NCBI RefSeq assembly: GCF_004145405.1
Contig: NZ_SELQ01000001.1
Location: 496,001-560,000 of the forward strand
Direction: 5' to 3'
Source of the DNA: Salipiger sp. IMCC34102
Lineage (GTDB): Bacteria > Pseudomonadota > Alphaproteobacteria > Rhodobacterales > Rhodobacteraceae
Length of the DNA stretch: 64,000 nt
A program made the translations under genes and the position numbers. This document shows, piece after piece, positions 1-8,285 of this stretch; position 1 is the stretch's first letter, and each line of letters begins with the position of its first letter. The notes beneath the pieces are model-generated. The model worked only from the letters and a program-made list of their open reading frames with translations, did no database searches and was not told the DNA's origin.

Positions 1-1029
1 GGCGACCGGGGGCACGCGACCGGGCAGGCCGCGCAGGTGCGGGCGGGCACGGGCGGAGGGGGCATTGTCGGGCATCTCGCGCGGGATCGTGGGGGCGATC
101 TCCTCTGGCAGGCGCAGGCGCAGGAAGGTGCCGGTGTCGATCCGCAGGCGGGTGCGCAGGACCGGCGTGGCGCTGTCCTGCGACCGGCTCTCGCGCAGCA
201 CGATGTAAAGGCCGCTCGCGATGATGATCGCCGCACCCAGCACCGTGGTGCCGTCCGGCGTCTCGCCGAAGAAGAGCACGCCGAAAAGCGTGGCCCAGAG
301 GATCTGGCTGTACTGCATGGGGGCCACGATGACCGCTTCGCCCGCGCGGTAGGCGCCGATGACCAGCAGGCCCGCGGCGAAGGAGAAGACCGCGATGACC
401 GCGGCCATGCCGATGTGTTCGATCGGCATGGGCCGATAGACGGTGCCCAGCAGCGCGCCCATGACGACGAAGTTGCCGACCAGCGGGAAGAGCATCAGCA
501 CCACGGGCCGCTCGTCCGCGCCGATCTTGCGCACGATGATCGAGGTCAGGGAGGAGCCTATGGCGGCGGCCATGGCGGCCGCGTGCCCCAGTTCCAGTTG
601 CGTGCTGCCCGGGCGCAGGACGACCATGACGCCGGCCAGCCCCACGACCACGGCCAGGGCGCGGCGCAGGCGGACCCGCTCTCCCAGGATCGGGATGGCC
701 AGGATCGTGATCAGCAGGGGCGAGGCGAAGAGGATCGCGTAGACCTGCGCCAGGGGCAGGACGCTGAACGCATAGAAGGCCGAGATCCCGGTCATGACGC
801 CCGCCGCCGTCCGCAGGGCCATCCACCACGGGTGGTGTGGTCTGAGCGTGCCCGGCGTGGGGTCGCGCATCAGTTGCACCGTCGCCAGCGGAAACGAGAG
901 CAGGACCGAGAAGAACACCACCTGGATCGGCGAATAGCTTCCCCCCAGCACCTTGATGAAGACATCATGCGTCGCGAAGATCGCGAAGGCGAGAAGCGCC
1001 AGAAGAGCGCCACGGGCGTTGGAGGACAT
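1..1029 (-). CDS. EamA/DMT-family permease (3' end cut by window edge)
   Basis: Inner-membrane permease of the drug/metabolite transporter superfamily; the substrate cannot be read from sequence. The 343 visible residues hold about ten hydrophobic segments arranged as two EamA repeats (roughly residues 5-140 and 150-285), with GERVRLRRALAV ending the first repeat and FFGETPDG in the second. After about residue 285 the chain becomes hydrophilic and Arg/Pro-rich, longer than a usual EamA tail, and runs off the left edge without a stop. The ATG was chosen because AGGAAA lies about nine bases before it. It follows leuB in the same direction after a 108-base gap, so co-transcription is possible but a functional link to leucine is only a guess. 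Confidence 0.85.
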   Translation of the reverse strand, partial: MSSNARGALLALLAFAIFATHDVFIKVLGGSYSPIQVVFFSVLLSFPLATVQLMRDPTPGTLRPHHPWWMALRTAAGVMTGISAFYAFSVLPLAQVYAILFASPLLITILAIPILGERVRLRRALAVVVGLAGVMVVLRPGSTQLELGHAAAMAAAIGSSLTSIIVRKIGADERPVVLMLFPLVGNFVVMGALLGTVYRPMPIEHIGMAAVIAVFSFAAGLLVIGAYRAGEAVIVAPMQYSQILWATLFGVLFFGETPDGTTVLGAAIIIASGLYIVLRESRSQDSATPVLRTRLRIDTGTFLRLRLPEEIAPTIPREMPDNAPSARARPHLRGLPGRVPPVA

Positions 1030-1137
1030 CGGAGGTTTCCTGAAAGCGGGCCGGTCCTTGTTCGGACGCCGACCACCGACCGTCAAGGGCCGCGGCGCGG
1101 CGCGGCGGGATCCCCCCACCGCGCCGCGCGGGACATC

Positions 1138-2244
1138 TCAGAGGCTGGCGTCGAGCGCCGCCAGGATCCGGTCGCCCATCTCGCTGGTCGAGATCGGGGT
1201 ACCGCCTTCGGGGCCCAGCAGGTCCGCGGTGCGCGCGCCATCGGCCAGCACGGTCTCGACGGCCTGTTCAAGCCGGTCCGCCTCGGTCCCGGCGTCGAAG
1301 GAATAGCGCAGCGCCATGGCGAAGCTCAGGATGCAGGCGATCGGGTTCGCCTTGCCCTGGCCCGCGATGTCGGGGGCGGAGCCGTGCACCGGCTCGTACA
1401 GGGCCTTGGGCCGCCCGTTGGCCATCGGCAGACCCAGCGAGGCGCTGGGCAGCATGCCGAGCGAGCCGGTCAGCATCGCGGCGGCGTCCGACAGAAGGTC
1501 GCCGAACAGGTTGTCGGTGACGATGACGTCGAACTGCTTGGGATTGCGCACCAGTTGCATGGCGCCGTTGTCGGCGTACATGTGGCTCAGCTCGACGTCC
1601 TGGTAGTCCTTCTGGTGCACTTCCGTGACGACCTGCCGCCAAAGGACACCCGATTCCATGACGTTGGCCTTCTCCATCGAGCAGACCTTGTTGCCGCGAC
1701 GCCGGGCCAGCTCGAAGGCGGAACGGGCAACGCGGGCGATCTCGCTCTCGGTGTAGCGCTGGGTGTTGATGCCCACCCGCTCGTTACCTTCGGTGTGGAT
1801 GCCGCGGGGGTCGCCGAAGTAGACGCCCGAGGTCAGCTCTCGGACGATCATGATGTCCAGCCCCGCAACGACGTCCCGCTTGAGCGAGGAGAAATCGGCG
1901 AGCGCGTCGAAGCATTGTGCCGGTCGCAGGTTGGAAAAGAGGTCCATCTCCTTGCGCAGGCGCAGCAACCCGCGTTCGGGCTTGAGGCTGAAGTCCAGGT
2001 CGTCGTATTGCGGGCCGCCGACGGCGCCCAGCAGGACGGCGTCCACCTCCTGCGCGCGGGCCATGGTGTCGTCGTGCAGCGGCGTGCCGTGGGCATCGTA
2101 GGCGCAGCCGCCCACCAGGTCCTCGGAGACGTCGAAGGGCATGTCGCGCTTGTCCCTGTACCAGCCGATGACGCGCTTCACCTCGGCCATGACTTCGGGG
2201 CCGATGCCGTCGCCGGCGAGGATCAGGAGGGACGGGGTCGACAT
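1138..2244 (-). CDS. leuB: 3-isopropylmalate dehydrogenase
   Basis: Oxidises and decarboxylates (2R,3S)-3-isopropylmalate to 2-oxoisocaproate with NAD+, third step of leucine synthesis, cytoplasmic homodimer. The 368 residues are the usual length. GDGIGPE lies at residues 11-17, the substrate-binding Arg cluster [17 protein letters not shown] near 95-110, the metal-binding [10 protein letters not shown] region near 240-250, and the NAD-binding [15 protein letters not shown] near 285-300. The frame extends 15 codons further upstream, but ATG 2244 is preferred: AAAGGAA sits eight bases before it and the family N terminus starts there. leuC and leuD lie on the same strand about 2.2 kb upstream, separated by two unrelated genes. 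Confidence 0.97.
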   Translation of the reverse strand: MSTPSLLILAGDGIGPEVMAEVKRVIGWYRDKRDMPFDVSEDLVGGCAYDAHGTPLHDDTMARAQEVDAVLLGAVGGPQYDDLDFSLKPERGLLRLRKEMDLFSNLRPAQCFDALADFSSLKRDVVAGLDIMIVRELTSGVYFGDPRGIHTEGNERVGINTQRYTESEIARVARSAFELARRRGNKVCSMEKANVMESGVLWRQVVTEVHQKDYQDVELSHMYADNGAMQLVRNPKQFDVIVTDNLFGDLLSDAAAMLTGSLGMLPSASLGLPMANGRPKALYEPVHGSAPDIAGQGKANPIACILSFAMALRYSFDAGTEADRLEQAVETVLADGARTADLLGPEGGTPISTSEMGDRILAALDASL

Positions 2245-2306
2245 CGCGCGGTTCCTTTGGTTTTGGCGTTTGCGATGGCGTAGCGTCAAGGCGGGGCGGG
2301 ATCAAG

Positions 2307-3332
2307 TCAGCGGTGCAGATCGACCCAGACCAGCCGGTGCGGGCCCGCGTCCTGCACCGCCTGCGCAAGCGGGTCGCCGTCCGCGGGCCAGACGACGCCC
2401 GCGTCCAGCACGGTGAAGGCGCGCGACGGCAGCACGTAGGACACCCGCAGGTTGCCCGGTCCCTCGGTTTCCCAATCCGCGGTGTCGTGCGCGGGATCGC
2501 CCCGGTGGTCCGGATCCGCCGCGGCGCGCCCGCCCGCACTGGCGGGTCGGGGATCGACGAGGCGTGGATCGGCCAGGAAGGTCGCCATCGCCTCCGGATA
2601 CCCCTCACCGTCGACGGGATCGAGGTTCGCATTTCCCAGGACGACCGCGCCCTCGGGCACACCGTCGTCCAGCAGATGGGACCAGAACCGCAGCTCGTCA
2701 CGGTTGCGCAGCCCGTTGCGATCCTCGGGGCCATCGAAGACGGGGGGCGTCGCGGACCAGGCCAGCAAGGTGACCGCCCCGCCCGGCGCCAGCACCGGCA
2801 CCACCCAGTGCCCGGTCGAGGACAGGCGCTGCACCGCCGCGATCTCCTCGGACCAGAGCGTGCCCGGAAGGCTGGCCCCCGGCAGATCCCGCCAAAGCAG
2901 CGCGGAGTGATCCTGTACCGCCGCCGCGTCGATCGGCCAGCGTGACAGGATGGCCATGCCGCTGTCGCCGCTGAACCGCCCGTAGCCTTGCGCGTCGCGC
3001 GCCTCTTCCAGCCGGCCATTGCCGTCCAGGTCCAGCCCCGTGGGCACGCCGGTGTTGGGCGGCAGCGCGAAGTGGTGGGGATAATCCAGCCGCGCGGCCA
3101 GCGCGGTCAGCCCAAGGTGGTCAAGGTCGTAATCCACGTCCGTCAGCAACAGGATATCGGGATCGGCGAAGGCCGTGATGTCGGCGACGGCGTCGATCTG
3201 GGCATCCCCGCGCCCGAGATCGCGCAGCATGAGCCCCGGACCCGCGCGCCCCAGCGGGGCGGCGAAGGTGGCGACGCGCACCGTCTCGGCCCCTGCGCCC
3301 GAGGCCAGGACCAGCGCGACGGACAGGATCAG
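2307..3332 (-). CDS. secreted endonuclease/exonuclease/phosphatase-family protein, start uncertain
   Basis: Probable exported member of the EEP (DNase I-like) fold; substrate unknown. A hydrophobic stretch ending ASGAGA before ETVRVATF looks like a signal peptide. The family fold is recognisable (ILLLTDVDYD, GDSGMAILSRWPI, VVLGNANLDPVDGEGY, NLRVSYVLPS, HRLVWVDL), but the usual catalytic Glu, the GDxN aspartate and the SDH aspartate are replaced (T/D, N and P), so activity is doubtful. No ATG, GTG or TTG exists between codons equivalent to 3455 and 3281. I give the start as CTG 3332, which overlaps the upstream stop (CTGA) with an AGAGGGG upstream; ATG 3455 would overlap the neighbour by 127 bases and GTG 3281 would remove the signal peptide. 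Confidence 0.75.
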   Translation of the reverse strand: MILSVALVLASGAGAETVRVATFAAPLGRAGPGLMLRDLGRGDAQIDAVADITAFADPDILLLTDVDYDLDHLGLTALAARLDYPHHFALPPNTGVPTGLDLDGNGRLEEARDAQGYGRFSGDSGMAILSRWPIDAAAVQDHSALLWRDLPGASLPGTLWSEEIAAVQRLSSTGHWVVPVLAPGGAVTLLAWSATPPVFDGPEDRNGLRNRDELRFWSHLLDDGVPEGAVVLGNANLDPVDGEGYPEAMATFLADPRLVDPRPASAGGRAAADPDHRGDPAHDTADWETEGPGNLRVSYVLPSRAFTVLDAGVVWPADGDPLAQAVQDAGPHRLVWVDLHR

Positions 3333-4165
3333 GCCGGCAAGAGCCCCTCTGCCGCGGCCTTGCGATAGGCACGCTTGCGCTGCATGTGGATCATCTGCGC
3401 CACGCGGGTCAGCGCGATGCCGCGCATCAGCAGGCTTGCGGGAAGGAACGCCCATGCGGCCACCATCCAGATCATCGTCTGCGGATCGTCCAGCACGATC
3501 GGCATGCCGAACATCGAGACCATCTTGCCGACGGCCGGGATCAGGAATGGCAGAAGATACCCTAACACAAGGTTAACCTGGCCATCGCGCGACAGCCGGG
3601 CGACGACGTCACCGCCCCCGGTGGGGTCGAACATGGGCAGGTTGATCCAGACGTTGAAACTGTCGTTCCGGCGCGGCCAGCGGTTCCAGCGCAGCAGCAC
3701 GATGAAGAACATGGTCGCCAGGATCGACATGAAGTAAGCCACTCCGGCCGCGGCGCGCAGAACCGCGAGCGTCTCCGGCGTGGTCGAGGGGGCCATCATC
3801 AGCAGGATCAGCCGGACCGGAGAGAACGGAAAGTCCAGCGAGTCGCCGATGCGGAAGGCTGCGGCCTCCACCAGCGAGACGAGGGCGGACCCATCGGCGT
3901 CGCTCATGGTCAGCGAGATGGTCAGCACCGTCACGAAGAGCGCCGCGAAGCGCAATCGGTTGAAGGGCGGGGCGCTGCGGAATTCGATGAAGCTGGGGCT
4001 GTCGACCGTGTATTCGACCACCGTGAAGATCGCGGCGAAGATCGCGACGAGCACCACGACGCTGCTGGCGCTGCCGCCCTGGGCGGGCAAGAGCAGGGTT
4101 GGCGTCGCCACGAGAGCCACGACGCAGACGGCGCGAGCCGCAGCCTTCAGCAGGGTTGTCTGCAC
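3329..4165 (-). CDS. multi-pass membrane protein of unknown function
   Basis: I do not recognise the family. The 278 residues contain about six hydrophobic segments (for example around 10-30, 38-55, 75-95, 150-170, 205-225 and 235-255), an FDPTGGGDVVARLSRDGQVN loop and a basic C-terminal tail (MQRKRAYRKAAAEG). The frame is open further upstream, but GTG 4165 is chosen since AAGGAAG lies eight bases before it and hydrophobicity begins soon after. Its stop overlaps the proposed start of the EEP protein, so the two are probably translated together. Location between leuD and leuB is suggestive only. Confidence 0.7.
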   Translation of the reverse strand: MQTTLLKAAARAVCVVALVATPTLLLPAQGGSASSVVVLVAIFAAIFTVVEYTVDSPSFIEFRSAPPFNRLRFAALFVTVLTISLTMSDADGSALVSLVEAAAFRIGDSLDFPFSPVRLILLMMAPSTTPETLAVLRAAAGVAYFMSILATMFFIVLLRWNRWPRRNDSFNVWINLPMFDPTGGGDVVARLSRDGQVNLVLGYLLPFLIPAVGKMVSMFGMPIVLDDPQTMIWMVAAWAFLPASLLMRGIALTRVAQMIHMQRKRAYRKAAAEGLLPA

Positions 4166-4406
4166 TGCCAGTTCTTCCTTCACGCGGTCCGGAGCGATAC
4201 ATCGCCGCTCCTTTGTCCCGATGCGATGACCCGCAATCGTGGCGGGCTGCCTCAAATGTGCCACAATTCTGCCCATTTTGCGCCGGTACCGCAAGGTTCT
4301 GTTAACCCTTGGGAATTCAGTGCGGCGGTTTTAAGGAAGCAATGGTGCGCGATTGCAACCTTTTTGCGGCAAGATGATGGCCGATCGGGCGCGTATCACA
4401 AGATGA

Positions 4407-4430
4407 TGGGGCCGGCGTGTGCCGACCCCA
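4407..4430 (-). terminator. terminator-like hairpin after leuCD
   Basis: Ten-base arms (TGGGGCCGGC / GCCGACCCCA, one G-T pair) around GTGT, starting 36 bases past the leuD stop. No long T run follows on the minus strand, so it is a strong hairpin with a weak tail. The rest of the 300-base gap (4166-4465) holds no ORF I would defend; it is less GC-rich than its surroundings and presumably carries the promoter of the membrane-protein gene. Confidence 0.5.
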
Positions 4431-4465
4431 TAGAAAGTGATCCCGATGTCCGGTTTTGCGCCGCG

Positions 4466-5070
4466 TCAGACCCAAGGACGCGCGGCACTGGCCTGCGCCT
4501 CGAAGTCGCGGATCGAGGCGGCCTTCTCCAGCGTCAGGCCGATGTCGTCAAGGCCGTTCATCAGGCAATGCTTCTTGAAGCTGTCGACCTCGAAGGTGAA
4601 GACCTCGCCGTCGGACGAGGTGATCGTCTGGGCTTCCAGGTCGATCTCGATCCGGGCGTTGGATCCCTTCTCGGCGTCGTTCATCAGCACGTCGACCTGG
4701 TCCTGCGGCAGCACGATCGGCAAGATGCCGTTCTTGAAGCAGTTGTTGTAGAAGATGTCGGCGTAGCTTGGCGCGATGATGCAGCGGATGCCGAAATCCT
4801 TGATCGCCCAGGGCGCGTGCTCGCGGCTCGACCCGCAGCCGAAGTTGTCGCCCGCCACGAGGATCTCCGCGTCGCGGTACTGCGGCTGGTTCAGCACGAA
4901 ATCGGGGATCTCGTTGCGGTCGTCGTCGTAACGCATCTCGTCGAAGAGGTTCACGCCCAGCCCTTCGCGCTTGATCGTCTTCAGGAACTGCTTGGGGACG
5001 ATCATGTCGGTGTCGACGTTGATCAGCGGCAAGGGGGCCGCGACCCCGGTGAGCTTGTCGAACTTGTCCA

Positions 5071-5071
<1 letters not shown>
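4466..5071 (-). CDS. leuD: 3-isopropylmalate dehydratase small subunit
   Basis: Small subunit of isopropylmalate isomerase; with LeuC it converts 2-isopropylmalate to 3-isopropylmalate in the cytoplasm. At 201 residues it has the normal length and the swivel-domain signatures [19 protein letters not shown] near the N terminus, [13 protein letters not shown] near 70-82 and the FKNGILPI motif near 110. Its ATG overlaps the TAA of leuC by one base (TAATG), so translation is coupled to the large subunit. A hairpin follows about 36 bases after the stop. Confidence 0.97.
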
Positions 5072-6471
<1,400 letters not shown>

Positions 6472-6540
6472 CGGTCCTCTCCCGTGGTTGTACTGTGCGG
6501 AAACATGCGGAAGGGTGGACGCGCGCAGGCGTCCCGCGCC

Positions 6541-6627
6541 TCATAGGTGGGCGAGAATCGTGCGGTCGGCGCCGAAGAACCGCCAGGGCAGTCGCGCGCG
6601 GTCGTCCATGTCGAAGATCATCGTCAT
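6541..6627 (-). CDS. candidate 28-residue ORF in the leuC leader
   Basis: Too short for usual ORF calling. It begins MTMIFDMDDRARLPW and ends ADRTILAHL, with a well-formed TGA, 69 bases ahead of leuC. No Shine-Dalgarno sequence precedes it; instead a CTTGCG-N16-TATATT promoter ends eight bases before the ATG, so the transcript would start at or within two bases of the start codon, as in leaderless mRNAs. It is not rich in leucine codons in a run, so it does not look like a classic leucine attenuator. It could be a conserved small protein or chance; conservation would decide. Confidence 0.4.
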   Translation of the reverse strand: MTMIFDMDDRARLPWRFFGADRTILAHL

Positions 6628-6635
6628 GCGGGCGG

Positions 6636-6663
6636 AATATACCTGCACCCCTTTCCCCGCAAG
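6636..6663 (-). promoter_or_regulatory. putative sigma-70-type promoter for the leuC leader
   Basis: On the minus strand CTTGCG (6658-6663) and TATATT (6636-6641) are separated by 16 bases, in an otherwise GC-rich region. The position is right for transcription of the 28-codon ORF and leuCD. Assigned by eye, with no experimental support. Confidence 0.45.
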
Positions 6664-6804
6664 AGAAACGTAAAGCGGGCGGGCCTTCGTGGCATGGCGC
6701 CGCCTTTCCGACCTTGCGGCAGATCCGGGCGCCCCATGCCGCGTGGCGCTTGTTCCGGGATGCCCCGGCTTCTAACCTGTGCCTGTCCGACACCTGGGAG
6801 GGAC

Positions 6805-8178
6805 ATGGCGATAGAAACGGATCTGTTCGACAGCGTCGAGGTCGAGGACGCCCCCCTGGGGGAGATGCTGGGCGTGGGCCTCGACCTCGTGCAGCAGGCC
6901 GAGGTCTTCGTGGCTTCCCTCTGGCGGCCATGGATCGGCTACCAGGTGCTGATCGTGCTGGCGCTCTTCGCCCTCGCACAACTGGGCCGTGCCGTGATCG
7001 GCCCCCGCTACCGCACCTGGATCAAGGAGCGCGAAGGCTGGCCGATGTGGCGCATCCGCTGGGCGCTGGTGATCCACAAGCGCCTGCGGCTGATCCTCTT
7101 CGTCCTTCTGATCTGGATGACGATCCTGGTGATGCAGCAGATCACCTGGCACAGCCGCAGCTACCTGCTGGAGATCATCGGAAACCTGTCCACCGCCTGG
7201 CTGGTGGTGGCGCTGACGACGCGGCTGATCGGCAACCCCCTTTTGCGCAGCTTCCTGCGCTACGTCCTCTGGGGCTGGATCACCCTGCGCATCCTCGGCC
7301 TGACGGAGGCCTTCGCCACCCTGATGGACAGCCTCGCCTTCCACATCGGCGAGGTGCGGTTCTCCCTGTTGATCCTGTTTCAGGCGCTTCTGGTCATCGG
7401 GGCGCTCTGGGCCATCGCGCGGTTCCTTTCGCGCACCGCGACGGGGCGGATCCAGGGCAATGCCGACATCAGCCCCTCGATGCAGGTACTGGCGGTCAAG
7501 GCGATGCAGATCGCGCTCTACGGGCTGGCGGTCTTCATCGGGCTCAAGGTCATCGGGATCGACCTCACCGGCCTCGCGGTGCTGTCGGGCGCCATCGGCG
7601 TGGGCCTGGGCTTCGGCCTGCAGAAGGTCGTCTCGAACCTCGTCTCGGGCGTCATCATCCTGCTCGACAAGTCGATCAAGCCCGGCGACGTCATCAGCCT
7701 GGGCGAGACCTTCGGCTGGATCAACGCGCTGGGTGCCCGCTACGTCTCGATCACCACGCGCGACGGCAAGGAATACCTGATCCCCAACGAGGACCTGATC
7801 ACCGGCCAGGTGGTCAACTGGTCCCATTCCAACGAGTTCGTCCGGCTCGACATCCATTTCGGCACCGCCTACGCCGACAACCCCCACGAGGTCCGCCGCA
7901 TCGCGATCGAGGCCGCACAGGGCGTCGACCGGGTCCTGTCCAGCCGTCCGGCGGTCTGTCACATCGTGGGTTTCGGCGACAGCAGCATCGACTACATCCT
8001 GCGGTTCTGGATTTCCGACCCGACCGGAGGGCTGACGAACATCCGCGGCAACGTCTACCTCGCGTTGTGGGATGCCTTCGCCGAGAACGACATCTCCATC
8101 CCGTTCCCGCAGCGCGAGGTGAAGGTTCTCAGCGGGTCGCACCTTGCGATGGAAAAGGATGCAAAGTCCGATATTTAG
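6805..8178 (+). CDS. MscS-family mechanosensitive channel
   Basis: Inner-membrane small-conductance mechanosensitive channel that would release solutes under hypo-osmotic stress. 457 residues, larger than E. coli MscS (286), with extra N-terminal transmembrane segments (about 48-66, 95-118, 130-150, 160-185, 195-215). The pore helix and following beta domain are clear: IGIDLTGLAVLSGAIGVGLG, then FGLQKVVSNLVSG and DKSIKPGDVI, with ITTRDGKEYLIPNEDLI after it. The start was chosen at ATG 6805 because GGGAGGGAC directly precedes it; a longer open frame upstream lacks a ribosome site. Single gene, divergent from leuC. Confidence 0.93.
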   Translation: MAIETDLFDSVEVEDAPLGEMLGVGLDLVQQAEVFVASLWRPWIGYQVLIVLALFALAQLGRAVIGPRYRTWIKEREGWPMWRIRWALVIHKRLRLILFVLLIWMTILVMQQITWHSRSYLLEIIGNLSTAWLVVALTTRLIGNPLLRSFLRYVLWGWITLRILGLTEAFATLMDSLAFHIGEVRFSLLILFQALLVIGALWAIARFLSRTATGRIQGNADISPSMQVLAVKAMQIALYGLAVFIGLKVIGIDLTGLAVLSGAIGVGLGFGLQKVVSNLVSGVIILLDKSIKPGDVISLGETFGWINALGARYVSITTRDGKEYLIPNEDLITGQVVNWSHSNEFVRLDIHFGTAYADNPHEVRRIAIEAAQGVDRVLSSRPAVCHIVGFGDSSIDYILRFWISDPTGGLTNIRGNVYLALWDAFAENDISIPFPQREVKVLSGSHLAMEKDAKSDI

Positions 8179-8225
8179 GCCGATCACGAAATCGCGATCC
8201 CGGGGGTCGGAATAAAGGTAGCCGT

Positions 8226-8236
8226 GACGTAACGTC
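8226..8236. promoter_or_regulatory. GACGT-A-ACGTC dyad upstream of the adhesin
   Basis: A 5-1-5 palindrome 50 bases before the adhesin ATG, lying between the MscS stop and the adhesin start. The position suits an operator, but the binding protein is unknown and an 11-base dyad can occur by chance. Confidence 0.3.
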
Positions 8237-8285
8237 GCGATATAACGCTGAGTGGTGAAACAACTTTAAGGGGTGGGCCGGTTAG

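Noticed and set aside
37-2283. A 748-codon open frame on the plus strand
   Set aside because: It is antisense to the EamA permease and leuB, is Arg/His/Gly-rich without recognisable domains, and results from high GC at the codon positions of the opposite strand.
4166-4465. A riboswitch or leader upstream of the membrane-protein gene
   Set aside because: Apart from the hairpin after leuD I find no conserved aptamer-like fold or anti-terminator.
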